22,771 nucleotides of DNA from Alcaligenaceae bacterium (GCA_029265335.1 JAJUJN010000003.1:1-22771); one strand, 5' to 3'; shown: positions 1 through 7,994, numbered from the stretch's first letter. Numbers and translations: made by a program. The notes: generated from the letters alone by a model not told the origin.

Positions 1-819
1 ACCGAAGTGGGCAAGGAACTGGGGCAGCCCATGATTTTCGAGAACATCTCGGGAGCCGGCGGCAACATTGGCACCGGCCAGGGTGCCCGCTCAGACCCCG
101 ATGGCTACACGCTGATCTACGGCACCAATGGCACCCTGGGCATCAACGACACCCTCTACGGCAATCTCGACTACAACCCGCTGGAAGATTTCGAACCGGT
201 GAGTCGCCTCACTGAAATCGGGCTGGTGGCAGTCACGCGGCCCGATTTCGGGGCAGAAACCATTCAGGAATTGATCGAAACCATCAAGGCGAACCCGGGT
301 GAGATCACGTTTGGCTCTGCGGGCAACGGCACCACCTCGCACTTGGCGGGCGTCATGCTCTCGCGCCAACTCGATCTCGACATGGTGCATATTCCCTACC
401 GCGGCGGTGCGCCCGCCATGGCCGACCTCATGGGTGGGCAAATCGACATGATGGTTGAAATCTCTGCCTCCACCGTGCCGCAAGTGAAGGGCGGGCGAAT
501 TGAAGGGTTGGCGGTCAGCACGGCCGAACCCCTCAAATCCGTACCGGATCTGCCCACCATCAGCGATACCGTGGCGCCCGGGTTCGTGGTCACCGCCTGG
601 GACGCCCTGGTGGTGCCCAGAGGCACGCCGCAGGCGGTCATCGACCGCTTGTCCCAAGCCGTGCACGCCGCGCTGGCCAGGCCCACATTGGCCGAAAACC
701 TGGAGGCGCGCGGCGCCACTCCCAGCCCATTGTCACCCCAGGCTACCCGCGAATTCCTGGCGTCGGAGCATCAGCGCTGGGGCGACGCAGTCAGGGCTTC
801 GGGGGCTCGGGTAGAGTAA
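1..819 (+). CDS. Bug/TctC-family tripartite tricarboxylate receptor, 5' end missing
   Basis: This is the C-terminal 272 residues of a periplasmic solute receptor of the Bug (TctC) family, which binds small carboxylates or amides for tripartite tricarboxylate transporters or signalling. The reading frame is open from base 1, so the signal peptide and first beta strand (about 50 residues against the usual 320-330) lie upstream of the window. Family hallmarks visible are the stretch GAGGNIGTG, the DPDGYT turn, the [13 protein letters not shown] segment after the first crossover, [13 protein letters not shown] in the second lobe, and [18 protein letters not shown]. The gene ends 29 bp inside the 3' end of the opposing flavoprotein gene, so the two run tail to tail. 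No TctA or TctB gene is seen here. The family call is very secure; the ligand cannot be read from sequence. Confidence 0.93.
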   Translation, partial: TEVGKELGQPMIFENISGAGGNIGTGQGARSDPDGYTLIYGTNGTLGINDTLYGNLDYNPLEDFEPVSRLTEIGLVAVTRPDFGAETIQELIETIKANPGEITFGSAGNGTTSHLAGVMLSRQLDLDMVHIPYRGGAPAMADLMGGQIDMMVEISASTVPQVKGGRIEGLAVSTAEPLKSVPDLPTISDTVAPGFVVTAWDALVVPRGTPQAVIDRLSQAVHAALARPTLAENLEARGATPSPLSPQATREFLASEHQRWGDAVRASGARVE

Positions 820-1876
820 GGCGGCCAATGTCCTGCGCCGTGGCACGGGCCGAGCGCATCACGCCCACCAGCGTGGCCGAGGCAAAGCCCGTCCACTCGC
901 CATAGCCCACTAGCCAGAGCGAGGGTTCTGCCACGCTGCGAGTGCCGTCTACCGCCACCTGGCCGTTGGCTTCAATCACGCCCAGCTCTTGCAGGTGCGA
1001 CAGAGCTGGGCCAAACCCGGTACACCAGATCACGGTATGGATCTCGGTGTGGCTGCCATCGGGCCAGACCACGCCGGTTTGGGTGAAGCGCTCGAAGGGG
1101 CGCACCGACTTCAACAGCCCGCGAGCCAGCGCCGCAGCCACCGGGGGAACCTGCACGATGTCGCCGAGCCCGCCCACGCTGGGCGGTAGCGGTAGACCTT
1201 TCTGCATAGCCTGCCAACGCTCGGTGGCATGCCCGAACAGCACCCGCCCGTCTACCCCTTCCGGCAGAAATGTGGGCGGCTCAAGGGTTACCCAGCGCGC
1301 CTCGGCCACCTGAGCCACCTCGGCCATGATCTGCGCCCCCGAGTTGCCGCCACCAATCACCAGCACGCGCTGGCCGGCGAGGTCGCGAGGGTTGCGATAG
1401 TGGGCCGAATGCAGTTGCCGGCCGGCATACATTTGTTGATCGGGGTAGTTGGGAATGTAGGGGTTCCGCCAGGTGCCGGTAGCGCTCACCACATGGCGTG
1501 CGCGCCACAATCGCCCGTCGGCCGCGTGCACGTTGAGCCCTTCGGGTGCGCGCCTCACGGCGGTGATTTCCACGGGCCGTACCACCGGCATGTTGTAACG
1601 CGCCTCGTAGCGGGCAAAGTAATCCACCGCTTGATCGCGTGTGGGATAGCTCTCGGTGACGGGCATGGGCCAGCCCGGCAGTGAGCTCCATTGCGAGGGT
1701 GAAAAGAGGGTGAGCGAATCCCAGGCATGGCGCCAGGCCGCGCCGGGGCCTTCTTCGGCGTCGAGCAGCACGAAAGAAAGCTTGGTGCGGCGCAGAAAAT
1801 AGGCGGTGGCCAGGGCCGCCTGACCACCGCCGATGATGGCAACGTCGATGCTTTGGGCCGGGTTATCCCAATTCAA
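791..1876 (-). CDS. ArsO-like NAD(P)H-dependent flavin-containing monooxygenase
   Basis: A 361-residue flavoprotein with the two-dinucleotide-domain layout of FAD/NAD(P)H monooxygenases. The FAD-binding GGGQA loop sits at about residues 16-20, the linking ATGTW motif at 132-136, and the second Rossmann loop VIGGGNSG at 173-180. The stretch [11 protein letters not shown] followed by [10 protein letters not shown], and the NSGAQI segment, closely resemble what I recall of the ArsO family, first found in arsenic resistance clusters. No other ars gene is present, so a role in arsenic chemistry is only suggested. The start is taken as TTG at 1876, giving a protein that begins 10 residues before the first beta strand; the only ATG-type extension would read far into the acetyltransferase gene. 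With this start it overlaps the acetyltransferase stop by 14 bp, implying translational coupling. Its 3' end overlaps the opposing Bug gene by 29 bp. Confidence 0.85.
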   Translation of the reverse strand: MNWDNPAQSIDVAIIGGGQAALATAYFLRRTKLSFVLLDAEEGPGAAWRHAWDSLTLFSPSQWSSLPGWPMPVTESYPTRDQAVDYFARYEARYNMPVVRPVEITAVRRAPEGLNVHAADGRLWRARHVVSATGTWRNPYIPNYPDQQMYAGRQLHSAHYRNPRDLAGQRVLVIGGGNSGAQIMAEVAQVAEARWVTLEPPTFLPEGVDGRVLFGHATERWQAMQKGLPLPPSVGGLGDIVQVPPVAAALARGLLKSVRPFERFTQTGVVWPDGSHTEIHTVIWCTGFGPALSHLQELGVIEANGQVAVDGTRSVAEPSLWLVGYGEWTGFASATLVGVMRSARATAQDIGRLTLPEPPKP

Positions 1877-2735
1877 AGGTGGTGATTCCGTAAGTACGAT
1901 CGAGAGAAATATCCGGTGCCGGCCCAGTGTACATGCGAGCCGTTTCAAACACGGGCTGCATCGCGAATTGCTCAACGAGCGCCAGGGCCTGCGGGTTGGT
2001 TTCTGGCACGTCGAGGTAGAAAGGCCCGCCACCGGTGTTGGCAATCAAGCCCTTCAGGAGCACCGCCGCAGTGTCGGCGGAATCGGCAAACAAGGGCCCA
2101 ATCTTCCAGCCTTCCCGGCAGGGGCGCATTACTCCGTAGCCTTGTAATTGTTCACCCGCGCGCAAGCCCAAGGCCACGTGGCCGGGTGTATTGAGCCAGT
2201 GCTGGAGAAAGGTGCTGCGATCAGCGGGAAAGAAAGCTCGGTCGTAAGCCAGCAGCGTGGCCAGCGGCACTTGGCTCAGGGATACCAGGCCGGCGTGAGC
2301 CGGGGCAGCGGCCTCGCCCGGCGGGGGCTCGCTGGGGGCCGTGCCGCCGAAGCGAATGTTCCGATGGGCCAGCTTGAAGCCCCAGCGTTCGTAGCTGGCG
2401 AGCTGGGCGGGCACGCCATCAAGGCCCACGAGCCGGCCTTCGAGCCGTTGCATGGCGGCCTTGAAAACCGCATAGCCATGACGTTGGCCGCGATGTGCAG
2501 GGTCTACGATAAAGAAACCGATAAAGCCGAAATCTGGCTCATAGCGGACCGCCGAGATCACGGCCACAGGCGCGCCGTTCAGCTCGCCCATCAGAAAGCC
2601 TTCGGGGTCGGCGGTGTAAAAGGCTTCGGTATCGCGCAGGCCTGGGTTCCAACCTTCTTGTGCCGCCCAGTCGGTGAGGGTATGCAGCTGGTGCGGCGCC
2701 ATCGGATGAATGTGGGAAGCGGGAGCAGGGCTCAT
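1863..2735 (-). CDS. GNAT-family N-acetyltransferase with C-terminal YitH/HolE-type domain
   Basis: A 290-residue protein with an N-terminal GNAT fold: the acetyl-CoA pyrophosphate-binding loop is RGQRHG at about residues 82-87, directly after the beta-4 strand FIGFFIVDP. The second half, about 150-280, matches the pattern of the Acetyltransf_18 (YitH/HolE) domain that follows GNAT domains in proteins of this length, including a [10 protein letters not shown] segment and a [13 protein letters not shown] segment. Family members acetylate an amine substrate; the acceptor is unknown. It is the first gene of a two-gene minus-strand unit with the flavin monooxygenase, whose TTG start lies within its last codons. 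The start ATG at 2735 has only a weak GAGA ribosome-binding stretch; a second in-frame Met is at residue 12. It is divergent from the maleylacetate reductase gene. Confidence 0.88.
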   Translation of the reverse strand: MSPAPASHIHPMAPHQLHTLTDWAAQEGWNPGLRDTEAFYTADPEGFLMGELNGAPVAVISAVRYEPDFGFIGFFIVDPAHRGQRHGYAVFKAAMQRLEGRLVGLDGVPAQLASYERWGFKLAHRNIRFGGTAPSEPPPGEAAAPAHAGLVSLSQVPLATLLAYDRAFFPADRSTFLQHWLNTPGHVALGLRAGEQLQGYGVMRPCREGWKIGPLFADSADTAAVLLKGLIANTGGGPFYLDVPETNPQALALVEQFAMQPVFETARMYTGPAPDISLDRTYGITTFELG

Positions 2736-2838
2736 GGCAGTCTCACGAAAGATGTGCTGCGGAAGGTGATGGCCAGATTTAACCGCAATTCCCCGCGGCC
2801 GCGATAGATTTAATTGTTGCCACTTAGCAATTTGTGGT

Positions 2839-2867
2839 TTGGCTGCCCAGCCGCAGCCTCCTACAAT
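2839..2867 (+). promoter_or_regulatory. Predicted sigma70 promoter of the maleylacetate reductase gene
   Basis: TTGGCT at 2839-2844 (4 of 6 to consensus) and TACAAT at 2862-2867 (5 of 6) are separated by exactly 17 bp, 43 bp upstream of the start codon at 2910. No competing reading frame crosses it. Both arms of a 9-bp inverted repeat lie on this promoter. Confidence 0.55.
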
Positions 2868-2878
2868 CGCTGGGCAGC
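2842..2878. promoter_or_regulatory. 9-bp perfect inverted repeat over the promoter (operator or leader hairpin)
   Basis: GCTGCCCAG at 2842-2850 and its exact reverse complement CTGGGCAGC at 2870-2878 flank the -10 box; a G-T pair extends the stem by one. The T-rich run TTTCTGTTT follows. One arm overlaps the -35 box and the other the expected transcription start, which suits a repressor site; because most of the left arm lies upstream of the predicted start, an RNA hairpin would need an upstream transcript. Confidence 0.45.
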
Positions 2879-2909
2879 TTTCTGTTTACGCTCCGTCACT
2901 CGAGGGATC

Positions 2910-3965
2910 ATGCGCGAATTCACCTACACCGGACTCCCCGCCCGCGTTCGCTTCGGCCGCGGTCTTGTCAACGAACTGCCGGCCGAAGCCGATTTCTTGA
3001 AGATTTCGCGCGCCCTGGTGCTCGCTACTCCTCACCAGCGTGCCGACGCCGAGCGCCTGGCCGAAGTTCTGGGCGACAAGGCCGTGGGCATCTTCGACGG
3101 CGCCGCCATGCATACCCCGGTGCATGTCACTGAACAGGCCTTGGCTGTGGTCAAGCGCGAGCAGGTCGATGGTTTGGTGGCGGTAGGTGGCGGTTCCACC
3201 ACCGGGCTGGGCAAGGCGCTGGCTTGGCGTACCGACCTGCCGCAGATCGTGTTTCCCACCACGTTTGCAGGCTCCGAGATGACGCCCATCTTGGGCCAAA
3301 CCGAGAACCAGCAAAAAACCACCCTGCGCAGCGCCAAGGTGCTGCCTGAAACCGTGCTCTACGACGTCAACCTGGCCATGAGCCTGCCGGTGAACATTGC
3401 CACCGTGAGTGGGCTCAACGCCATGGCCCACGCGGTGGAGGCGCTCTATGCGCCAGATGGCAACCCGGTCATCGACCTCGTGGCGGTAGAAGGCCTGGCG
3501 GCGCTGGCCCGCGCCTTGCCGGCCCTGGTGGCCAACCCCGAGGCGCCTGAGCCGCGCTCCGAAGGTTTATATGGCGCCTGGCTGTGCGGCATCTGCCTGG
3601 GCTCTGTGGGCATGGCCTTGCATCACAAGCTGTGTCACACCCTGGGCGGCATGTTCGATCTGCCTCATGCTGAAACCCACGCCATCTTGCTGCCCCATGC
3701 CATGCGCTATAACGCCCAGGCTGCTCCCGAAGCCGCTCGCCGTGTGGCCGAAGCCCTGGGTGGTTCCGATGCTGCCACCGCTCTGCAAGAGTTGGCGCGG
3801 CGCATCGGCGCTCCGCTCGCCCTGCGCGACATCGGCATGCCGGAAGACGGCGTGGCCAAGGCTGCCAAGGCAGCCAGTGCCAACCCCTACCCCAATCCGG
3901 CACCGCTCACCGAAGCGGGCATCCAGGCCTTGCTGGCGGCTGCCTACGAAGGTCGCCCGGCTTGA
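2910..3965 (+). CDS. Maleylacetate reductase (iron-containing alcohol dehydrogenase family)
   Basis: A 351-residue NAD(P)H-dependent reductase that converts maleylacetate to 3-oxoadipate, the step joining hydroxyquinol, chlorocatechol and resorcinol breakdown to central metabolism (family knowledge, EC 1.3.1.32). The nucleotide-binding GGGSTTG loop is at residues 93-99, PTTFAGSEMTPILG at 116-129 is typical of maleylacetate reductases rather than other family III dehydrogenases, and the histidine-rich active-site region is H174, HHKLCHTLGG at 238-247, H253 and H257. The ATG at 2910 follows GAGGG and gives the normal family length; an in-frame extension to 2814 would run through the promoter. 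No ring-cleavage dioxygenase or hydroxylase lies beside it, so the source of its substrate is not visible. YjbQ follows 55 bp downstream and may be co-transcribed. Confidence 0.93.
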   Translation: MREFTYTGLPARVRFGRGLVNELPAEADFLKISRALVLATPHQRADAERLAEVLGDKAVGIFDGAAMHTPVHVTEQALAVVKREQVDGLVAVGGGSTTGLGKALAWRTDLPQIVFPTTFAGSEMTPILGQTENQQKTTLRSAKVLPETVLYDVNLAMSLPVNIATVSGLNAMAHAVEALYAPDGNPVIDLVAVEGLAALARALPALVANPEAPEPRSEGLYGAWLCGICLGSVGMALHHKLCHTLGGMFDLPHAETHAILLPHAMRYNAQAAPEAARRVAEALGGSDAATALQELARRIGAPLALRDIGMPEDGVAKAAKAASANPYPNPAPLTEAGIQALLAAAYEGRPA

Positions 3966-4020
3966 CCTTATGCTCGAGCCCTAGTGAGCCCCCCTTGGCC
4001 CTGAAAACTCGGGAGCGTAT

Positions 4021-4467
4021 ATGAAGAGGGTTGAAGCCACCGCGGTAACGCACCTGGCGCAGACGACGGTGGTGGTGGCTACGGCGGGGCGTGGCTTGGT
4101 GAACCTCACCCCGCAGGCCGCAGATTTCGTGAGAGATTCCAGGCTGAACACGGGTTTGCTCACGGCCTTTGTGCGGCACACTAGTTGCTCATTGCTCATT
4201 GCAGAAAATGCCGACCCCGACGTGCATCGTGACCTGGAGGCGTGGATGGCCAGCCAGGTGCAAGACGGCCACGCCATGTTTCGTCATCGGGCCGAAGGGC
4301 CCGACGATATGTCGGCACATATTCGCAGTGTGCTCACCGCCACCTCGTTATCCATCCCGGTCATCAACGGCGGCCTGGGTTTGGGTACCTGGCAAAGTCT
4401 GTATTTGTGGGAACATCGCTACCAGGGCCATCGGCGTGAAGTGTGTTTCACGGTGATGGGGGCTTGA
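4021..4467 (+). CDS. yjbQ: YjbQ / UPF0047 family protein (secondary thiamine-phosphate synthase enzyme family)
   Basis: A 148-residue single-domain protein covering the whole UPF0047 family length. Conserved blocks are RHTSCSLLIAENADP at residues 52-66 with the following VHRDLEAW, DDMSAHIRSVL at 95-105, and the C-terminal signature GTWQSLYLWEHR at 122-133. Some family members can replace thiamine-phosphate synthase weakly in vivo, and that is the source of the usual name; the physiological role is not settled. The start ATG has GGGAG at 4011-4015 in front of it. It lies 55 bp behind maleylacetate reductase in the same direction with no terminator between them, but I know of no functional link. 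Confidence 0.93.
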   Translation: MKRVEATAVTHLAQTTVVVATAGRGLVNLTPQAADFVRDSRLNTGLLTAFVRHTSCSLLIAENADPDVHRDLEAWMASQVQDGHAMFRHRAEGPDDMSAHIRSVLTATSLSIPVINGGLGLGTWQSLYLWEHRYQGHRREVCFTVMGA

Positions 4468-4591
4468 GCGGACGCGTGGCGTCGAGCTTGGGCATGCTGC
4501 AGATCAGATCCAAAGTGTCGGAGCGCTCAGCTTTGGCCGGCCCTGTGCCGGAGCCAGCGGGTGCTTGAGGCGTCCGAGTTTTCTCACGCAC
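4468..4591. other. Convergent gap between yjbQ and pirin
   Basis: This 124-bp stretch has no gene. It contains a 6-bp inverted repeat (CCAAAG 4510-4515, CTTTGG 4531-4536) and a short CCGGC/GCCGG stem just after, with no T run on either strand, so termination here is probably Rho-dependent or weak. Confidence 0.4.
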
Positions 4592-5482
4592 TTACCACGG
4601 CAGCTTGGGCGCCGCCAGCCGCCTTCTGGCATGAGGCACAGTCCCAAACCGGGAGCTCCCGGCTTCCCAGTCGGTTTGTGCCTGTTTAACCGCTTCGCGG
4701 GAATGCCCCACGAAATTCCACCACATGATCACGTTTTGCTGCCAAGGGGTGCCGCCCATCAGGATCAGCCGAGTGTCGGCCGCCAGGTGCAAGGTCACGA
4801 TCTGGGGCCCTGGCGCCAGCCAGGCAAACTCCTGCGGCGTGAAAGCCTGAGCCTCGCTGTCGATGCGCACTTGCCCCGTAAGCGGCAGCACACCGTGTTC
4901 GAATTCAGCGCTCAGCGGAAGCTTGAGCTCGGCGCCGGCCGGCGCGTGAATGTCGAAAGCGATGGCGGGTGAGTGCATCAGCGTGGGCGCCTGGCGCCGG
5001 GCATGCTGGCCGGCCAGCAGAGTGAGCTCGCAGCCCTCTTCCTGCCATCGCGGCAGTTCGGGGTAGTGGTGAAAGGCAGGCGGCATATCGGCTTGCGCCT
5101 CGGGCAGGGCAATCCACAGCTGCACGCCGTGCAGGCGACGGCTGCTGTCGAGGCTGTCTTCGGTGTGGGTAACGCCATGACCGGCGGTCATCAGGTTCAC
5201 CTGACCCGGTCGAATGATCTGCTCACTGCGCAGGCTATCGCGATGCATCACTTCGCCTTCGATCATCCAGGTAAAGGTTTGCAAGCAAGTATGCGGGTGC
5301 TCATCGACGTGCATGCCGGCTTGGTCGCCTGCGAGTTCCACTGGGCCGATATGGTCAAGAAAGCACCAAGGACCCACCATCCGGCGCTCACGCGTGGGCA
5401 GGGCACGGCGTACCGTGAATCCCGGAGTGATTTCGGCTTCGCGCAACGATATACGCTGCAGGGTAGATGGCTCAGTGCTCAT
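4592..5482 (-). CDS. Pirin family protein (bicupin)
   Basis: A 296-residue two-cupin protein of the pirin family; some bacterial members act as quercetin 2,3-dioxygenases, others as stress-linked regulators, so the activity here is open. The four metal ligands of the N-terminal cupin are all present: H62 and H64 in DEHPHTCLQT, and H106 and E108 in GHGVTHTEDS. The C-terminal pirin domain covers roughly residues 170-270, with FVGHSREAVKQAQTDWEAG near the end. The start at 5482 is chosen over the 30-residue longer reading because GAGGAAG lies just upstream of this ATG and because homologues begin near it. It is divergently transcribed from ampG. The 124 bp between it and yjbQ (convergent) hold only short weak inverted repeats and no clear terminator. 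Confidence 0.93.
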   Translation of the reverse strand: MSTEPSTLQRISLREAEITPGFTVRRALPTRERRMVGPWCFLDHIGPVELAGDQAGMHVDEHPHTCLQTFTWMIEGEVMHRDSLRSEQIIRPGQVNLMTAGHGVTHTEDSLDSSRRLHGVQLWIALPEAQADMPPAFHHYPELPRWQEEGCELTLLAGQHARRQAPTLMHSPAIAFDIHAPAGAELKLPLSAEFEHGVLPLTGQVRIDSEAQAFTPQEFAWLAPGPQIVTLHLAADTRLILMGGTPWQQNVIMWWNFVGHSREAVKQAQTDWEAGSSRFGTVPHARRRLAAPKLPW

Positions 5483-5580
5483 GACTTCCTCACAAGGCTG
5501 GGTGGGGAGCCCCATGGTAGCGCTGAAGCCCCCCCGGCGGCAGAGCTCGGCCTCGGGCCAACGGAAGTTCAACGAATTTG

Positions 5581-5606
5581 GTGAGCTACCTCACGTGAGT
5601 GCTCAC
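5581..5606. promoter_or_regulatory. Cluster of four alternating GTGAG/CTCAC half-sites
   Basis: GTGAG at 5581-5585, CTCAC at 5590-5594, GTGAG at 5595-5599 and CTCAC at 5602-5606 form three overlapping palindromes, the central one a perfect 10-mer CTCACGTGAG. They sit about 100 bp upstream of the pirin start and 60-120 bp upstream of the candidate ampG starts, where an operator for either gene would be expected. The binding protein is unknown. Confidence 0.4.
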
Positions 5607-5657
5607 ATCGTCGTAGACTGCTGGCTTTGCTCATTTCGAAGCTGCGCCGATTCCGCT

Positions 5658-5689
5658 GATCGCTGCTGTTGATCGCTGCTGTTGATCGC
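5658..5689. repeat. 13-bp tandem repeat, about 2.5 copies
   Basis: GATCGCTGCTGTT is present at 5658-5670 and 5671-5683, followed by a partial copy GATCGC at 5684-5689. The unit carries the only TTG available as a conventional ampG start, and its length is not a multiple of three. Confidence 0.85.
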
Positions 5690-6997
5690 ACTGGCCGCGC
5701 CGACATCTTCCAGGAGCCCGTCATCCATCCTGCGTACTCCCTCTATACCAATCGTCGAGTAGCGCCCCTGCTGGCGCTGGGGTTTGCCAGCGGGCTGCCG
5801 CTGGCGCTCAGTGGCGGCACCTTGCAGGCCTGGGCCACGGTAGAGATGGTGTCCCTGCAAGCCATCGGTTTTCTCACTCTGGTGGGCTCGGCGTATACGC
5901 TCAAGTTTTTGTGGGCGCCATTCATCGACCGCTACGTGCCGCCATTTCTCGGCCGGCGCCGTGGCTGGATGTTGATCACCCAGCTGGCGCTGGCCATCAG
6001 CATTGCGGCGATGGGTCTGTTCCCACCCTCGCAGGCCTTGCTGGTTCTGGCGCTGCTGGCGGTATTCGTGGCTTTTTGCTCGGCAACGCAAGATATCGCT
6101 TTCGATGCCTATCGCACGGATGTGCTGCGGCCCGAGGAACGTGGCGCGGGGGCGGCGGTTTCCGTACTGGGCTATCGCCTGGCCATGTTGGTCTCGGGTG
6201 GGCTGGCGCTAGTGGTGGCCGACGCCTGGATCGGCTGGAGCAATATGTATTTCCTCATGGGTGGTTTGATGGCGCTGGTGAGCATCGTCACATTGCTCGC
6301 ACCCGAGCCCGAAGATCGCCCGGTGCCGCCGCGTACATTGCGCGAGGCCGTGAGCGGCCCCCTCGTGGAGTTCTTCTCGCGGAAAGGGGCCATCACGCTT
6401 TTGTTGCTGGTGGTGCTCTACAAGCTGGGCGATGCGTTTGCGGGAGCACTTTCCACCACGTTTTTGATTCGGGGTGCGGGCTACAGCGCCACCGAGGTGG
6501 GCATGGTCAACAAGGTGGTGGGCCTGGCGGCCACCATCGTTGGCGCGCTGGTGGGCGGCACTTTACTGGCGCGGCTGCGCTTGTATCGTTCGCTCATGTT
6601 CTTTGGTGTGCTGCAGGCGGTGTCGAACCTGGCGTATTGGTTGATTGCCGTGGCCCCCAATCACCTCGCGCTCATGGCTTTCGGGGTGTCGCTCGAGAAT
6701 CTCTGCGGCGGCATGGGCACGTCGGCCTTTGTGGCCTTGCTCATGGCCTTTTGCAACGCGCGCTTCACGGCTACCCAGTTCGCCTTGCTGTCGGCCCTGT
6801 CGGCGGTGGGTCGCACCTACCTGGCCGGGCCGTTGTCGCCACCGCTGGTAGAAGCGTTCGGCTGGCCGGTATTCTTTTTGGTCACCGTCGGCATCGCGTT
6901 GCCCGGCCTTGTGCTTTTATGGTGGTTGCGTGACCTCATTCGTGGCTTGGATGAGCCCGAAGCGCAGCCGGAGCCGTCGTCGGCACCTGCCCACTGA
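5669..6997 (+). CDS. ampG: AmpG muropeptide (GlcNAc-anhydroMurNAc-peptide) permease
   Basis: An inner-membrane MFS permease that imports anhydro-muropeptides for cell-wall recycling and thereby feeds beta-lactamase induction signals where AmpR/AmpC exist. It follows the E. coli AmpG pattern I recall in block after block: GFASGLPLALSGGTLQAW, LKFLWAPFIDRY, GRRRGWML, FCSATQDIAFDAYRTDVL, EERGAGAAVSVLGYRL, LYKLGDAFAGAL, ENLCGGMGTSAFVALL and TQFALLSALSAVGR. At 442 codons it lacks the last membrane segments of the 491-residue E. coli protein, giving about 12 helices. Start is uncertain: the only conventional codon is TTG at 5669, which has no ribosome-binding site and adds an unlikely 18 residues; an AGGAG at 5712-5716 is ideally spaced from an in-frame ATC at 5723, where homologues begin. 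An in-frame stop at 5657 rules out anything longer. The 3' end overlaps the opposing LysR gene by 62 bp. Confidence 0.93.
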   Translation: MIAAVDRTGRADIFQEPVIHPAYSLYTNRRVAPLLALGFASGLPLALSGGTLQAWATVEMVSLQAIGFLTLVGSAYTLKFLWAPFIDRYVPPFLGRRRGWMLITQLALAISIAAMGLFPPSQALLVLALLAVFVAFCSATQDIAFDAYRTDVLRPEERGAGAAVSVLGYRLAMLVSGGLALVVADAWIGWSNMYFLMGGLMALVSIVTLLAPEPEDRPVPPRTLREAVSGPLVEFFSRKGAITLLLLVVLYKLGDAFAGALSTTFLIRGAGYSATEVGMVNKVVGLAATIVGALVGGTLLARLRLYRSLMFFGVLQAVSNLAYWLIAVAPNHLALMAFGVSLENLCGGMGTSAFVALLMAFCNARFTATQFALLSALSAVGRTYLAGPLSPPLVEAFGWPVFFLVTVGIALPGLVLLWWLRDLIRGLDEPEAQPEPSSAPAH

Positions 6998-7904
6998 GTG
7001 CGCCCAAGGGCAGGTTGGCAGGGTCGAGAAAAAGATGCGCCACGATGCCGCGCAACCACTGGTTGGCCGGATCGTATTGAAAACGCGCGTGCCAATGCTG
7101 CTTGATCGAGAAGCTGGGTAACTCGAAGGGCGGCGGCAGAGCCTTCACCTGCGCGATCCGCACCAGCATCTGGGCCACACGGTCGGGCACGGTCGCCACC
7201 AGGTGAGTGCGCGCCAGTAGATTGCCCACGCCGGGCAGGGTAGGCAAGGTGAGAGCCACCTGGCGCTCGATACGTTGCCGGTTCAATGCGTGTTCCACCA
7301 GGTGGTGACCGGTGCCCGGGGCGGTAATGGAAACGTGCTTTTCTTCCCGATATTGCTGCTCGGTGAGTTGCTCGCCGATGCGCGGGTGGTTGCGCTGCAT
7401 CACACAGGCGAAGGATTGTTCGAACAAGGTTTGTTGATAGAACCCGGCTTCGAGCTCGGGCATAAAGCCCACCGCGAGGTCGGCTTCACCCGCTTCCAGC
7501 TCGCGTGGGGTGTCGGGCGTAATGCGCAGCACCTCGACGCGCACATGCGGCGCCTGCTCCACCACTCGGTTCATCAGGCTGGGCAGAAATTCCAGATGAC
7601 TGATGTCGGTCATCGCCAAACGGAAATGGCGATGCGACGTGGCCGGGTCGAAGAGCACGCGTTGCTGGGTGGCCTCGCGCAGCAGTTCGAGCGCCTGGCG
7701 CAGCGTGGGTACCAGAGCCAGGGCGTGCGGCGTGGGCATCATGCCACTGCCGGTACGAACAAAGAGCGGATCGTTGAAGTAGCGACGCAAACGGCCCAAG
7801 GCCAGGCTCACCGAGGTCTGCGCCATATCCAGGTGTTCGGCGGCGCGGGTCACACTGCGGGTTTTGTAGATTTCGTCGAAAACAGCCAATAGACGAATAT
7901 CCAT
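6936..7904 (-). CDS. LysR-family transcriptional regulator (NodD/NahR-like)
   Basis: A 322-residue LysR-type regulator. The winged helix-turn-helix is at residues about 3-60 (LLAVFDEIYKTRSVTRAAEHL, then AQTSVSLALGRLRRYFNDPLFVRT), with the MMPTPHA segment typical of the NodD/NahR subgroup. The rest is a type-2 periplasmic-binding-like co-inducer domain (FRLAMTDISHLEFLPSLM onwards). Regulators of this subgroup usually sense aromatic or flavonoid compounds and activate a divergent operon. Here the divergent neighbour, 102 bp away, is the chorismate mutase-like gene with its coupled Bug receptor, which is therefore the likely target (inference). The C-terminal 20 codons overlap ampG on the other strand. 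Class assignment is certain; ligand unknown. Confidence 0.94.
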   Translation of the reverse strand: MDIRLLAVFDEIYKTRSVTRAAEHLDMAQTSVSLALGRLRRYFNDPLFVRTGSGMMPTPHALALVPTLRQALELLREATQQRVLFDPATSHRHFRLAMTDISHLEFLPSLMNRVVEQAPHVRVEVLRITPDTPRELEAGEADLAVGFMPELEAGFYQQTLFEQSFACVMQRNHPRIGEQLTEQQYREEKHVSITAPGTGHHLVEHALNRQRIERQVALTLPTLPGVGNLLARTHLVATVPDRVAQMLVRIAQVKALPPPFELPSFSIKQHWHARFQYDPANQWLRGIVAHLFLDPANLPLGALSGQVPTTAPAALRAHPSHE

Positions 7905-7972
7905 TATTAAGAATCCTGCTGAAGATTATTTATGTCCTTGCGTAGACGTAATGATGCTTGCAGCGTAGTCTG

Positions 7973-7994
7973 TTGGCAAACGTCTGATTGCCGA
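7973..7994. promoter_or_regulatory. Imperfect inverted repeat in the LysR/chorismate mutase intergenic region
   Basis: TTGGCAA (7973-7979) and TTGCCGA (7988-7994) form arms matching at six of seven positions with an 8-bp spacer. It lies just upstream of the chorismate mutase-like start and touches its CGAGG ribosome-binding stretch, so it may be a LysR site or a leader hairpin. Evidence is weak. Confidence 0.25.

Noticed and set aside
4510..4560. Possible terminator for yjbQ
   Set aside because: The stems are only 5-6 bp and no T run follows on either strand.
5911..6933. 340-residue open frame in another frame within ampG
   Set aside because: The overlapping AmpG frame has strong family motifs throughout; this one has none.
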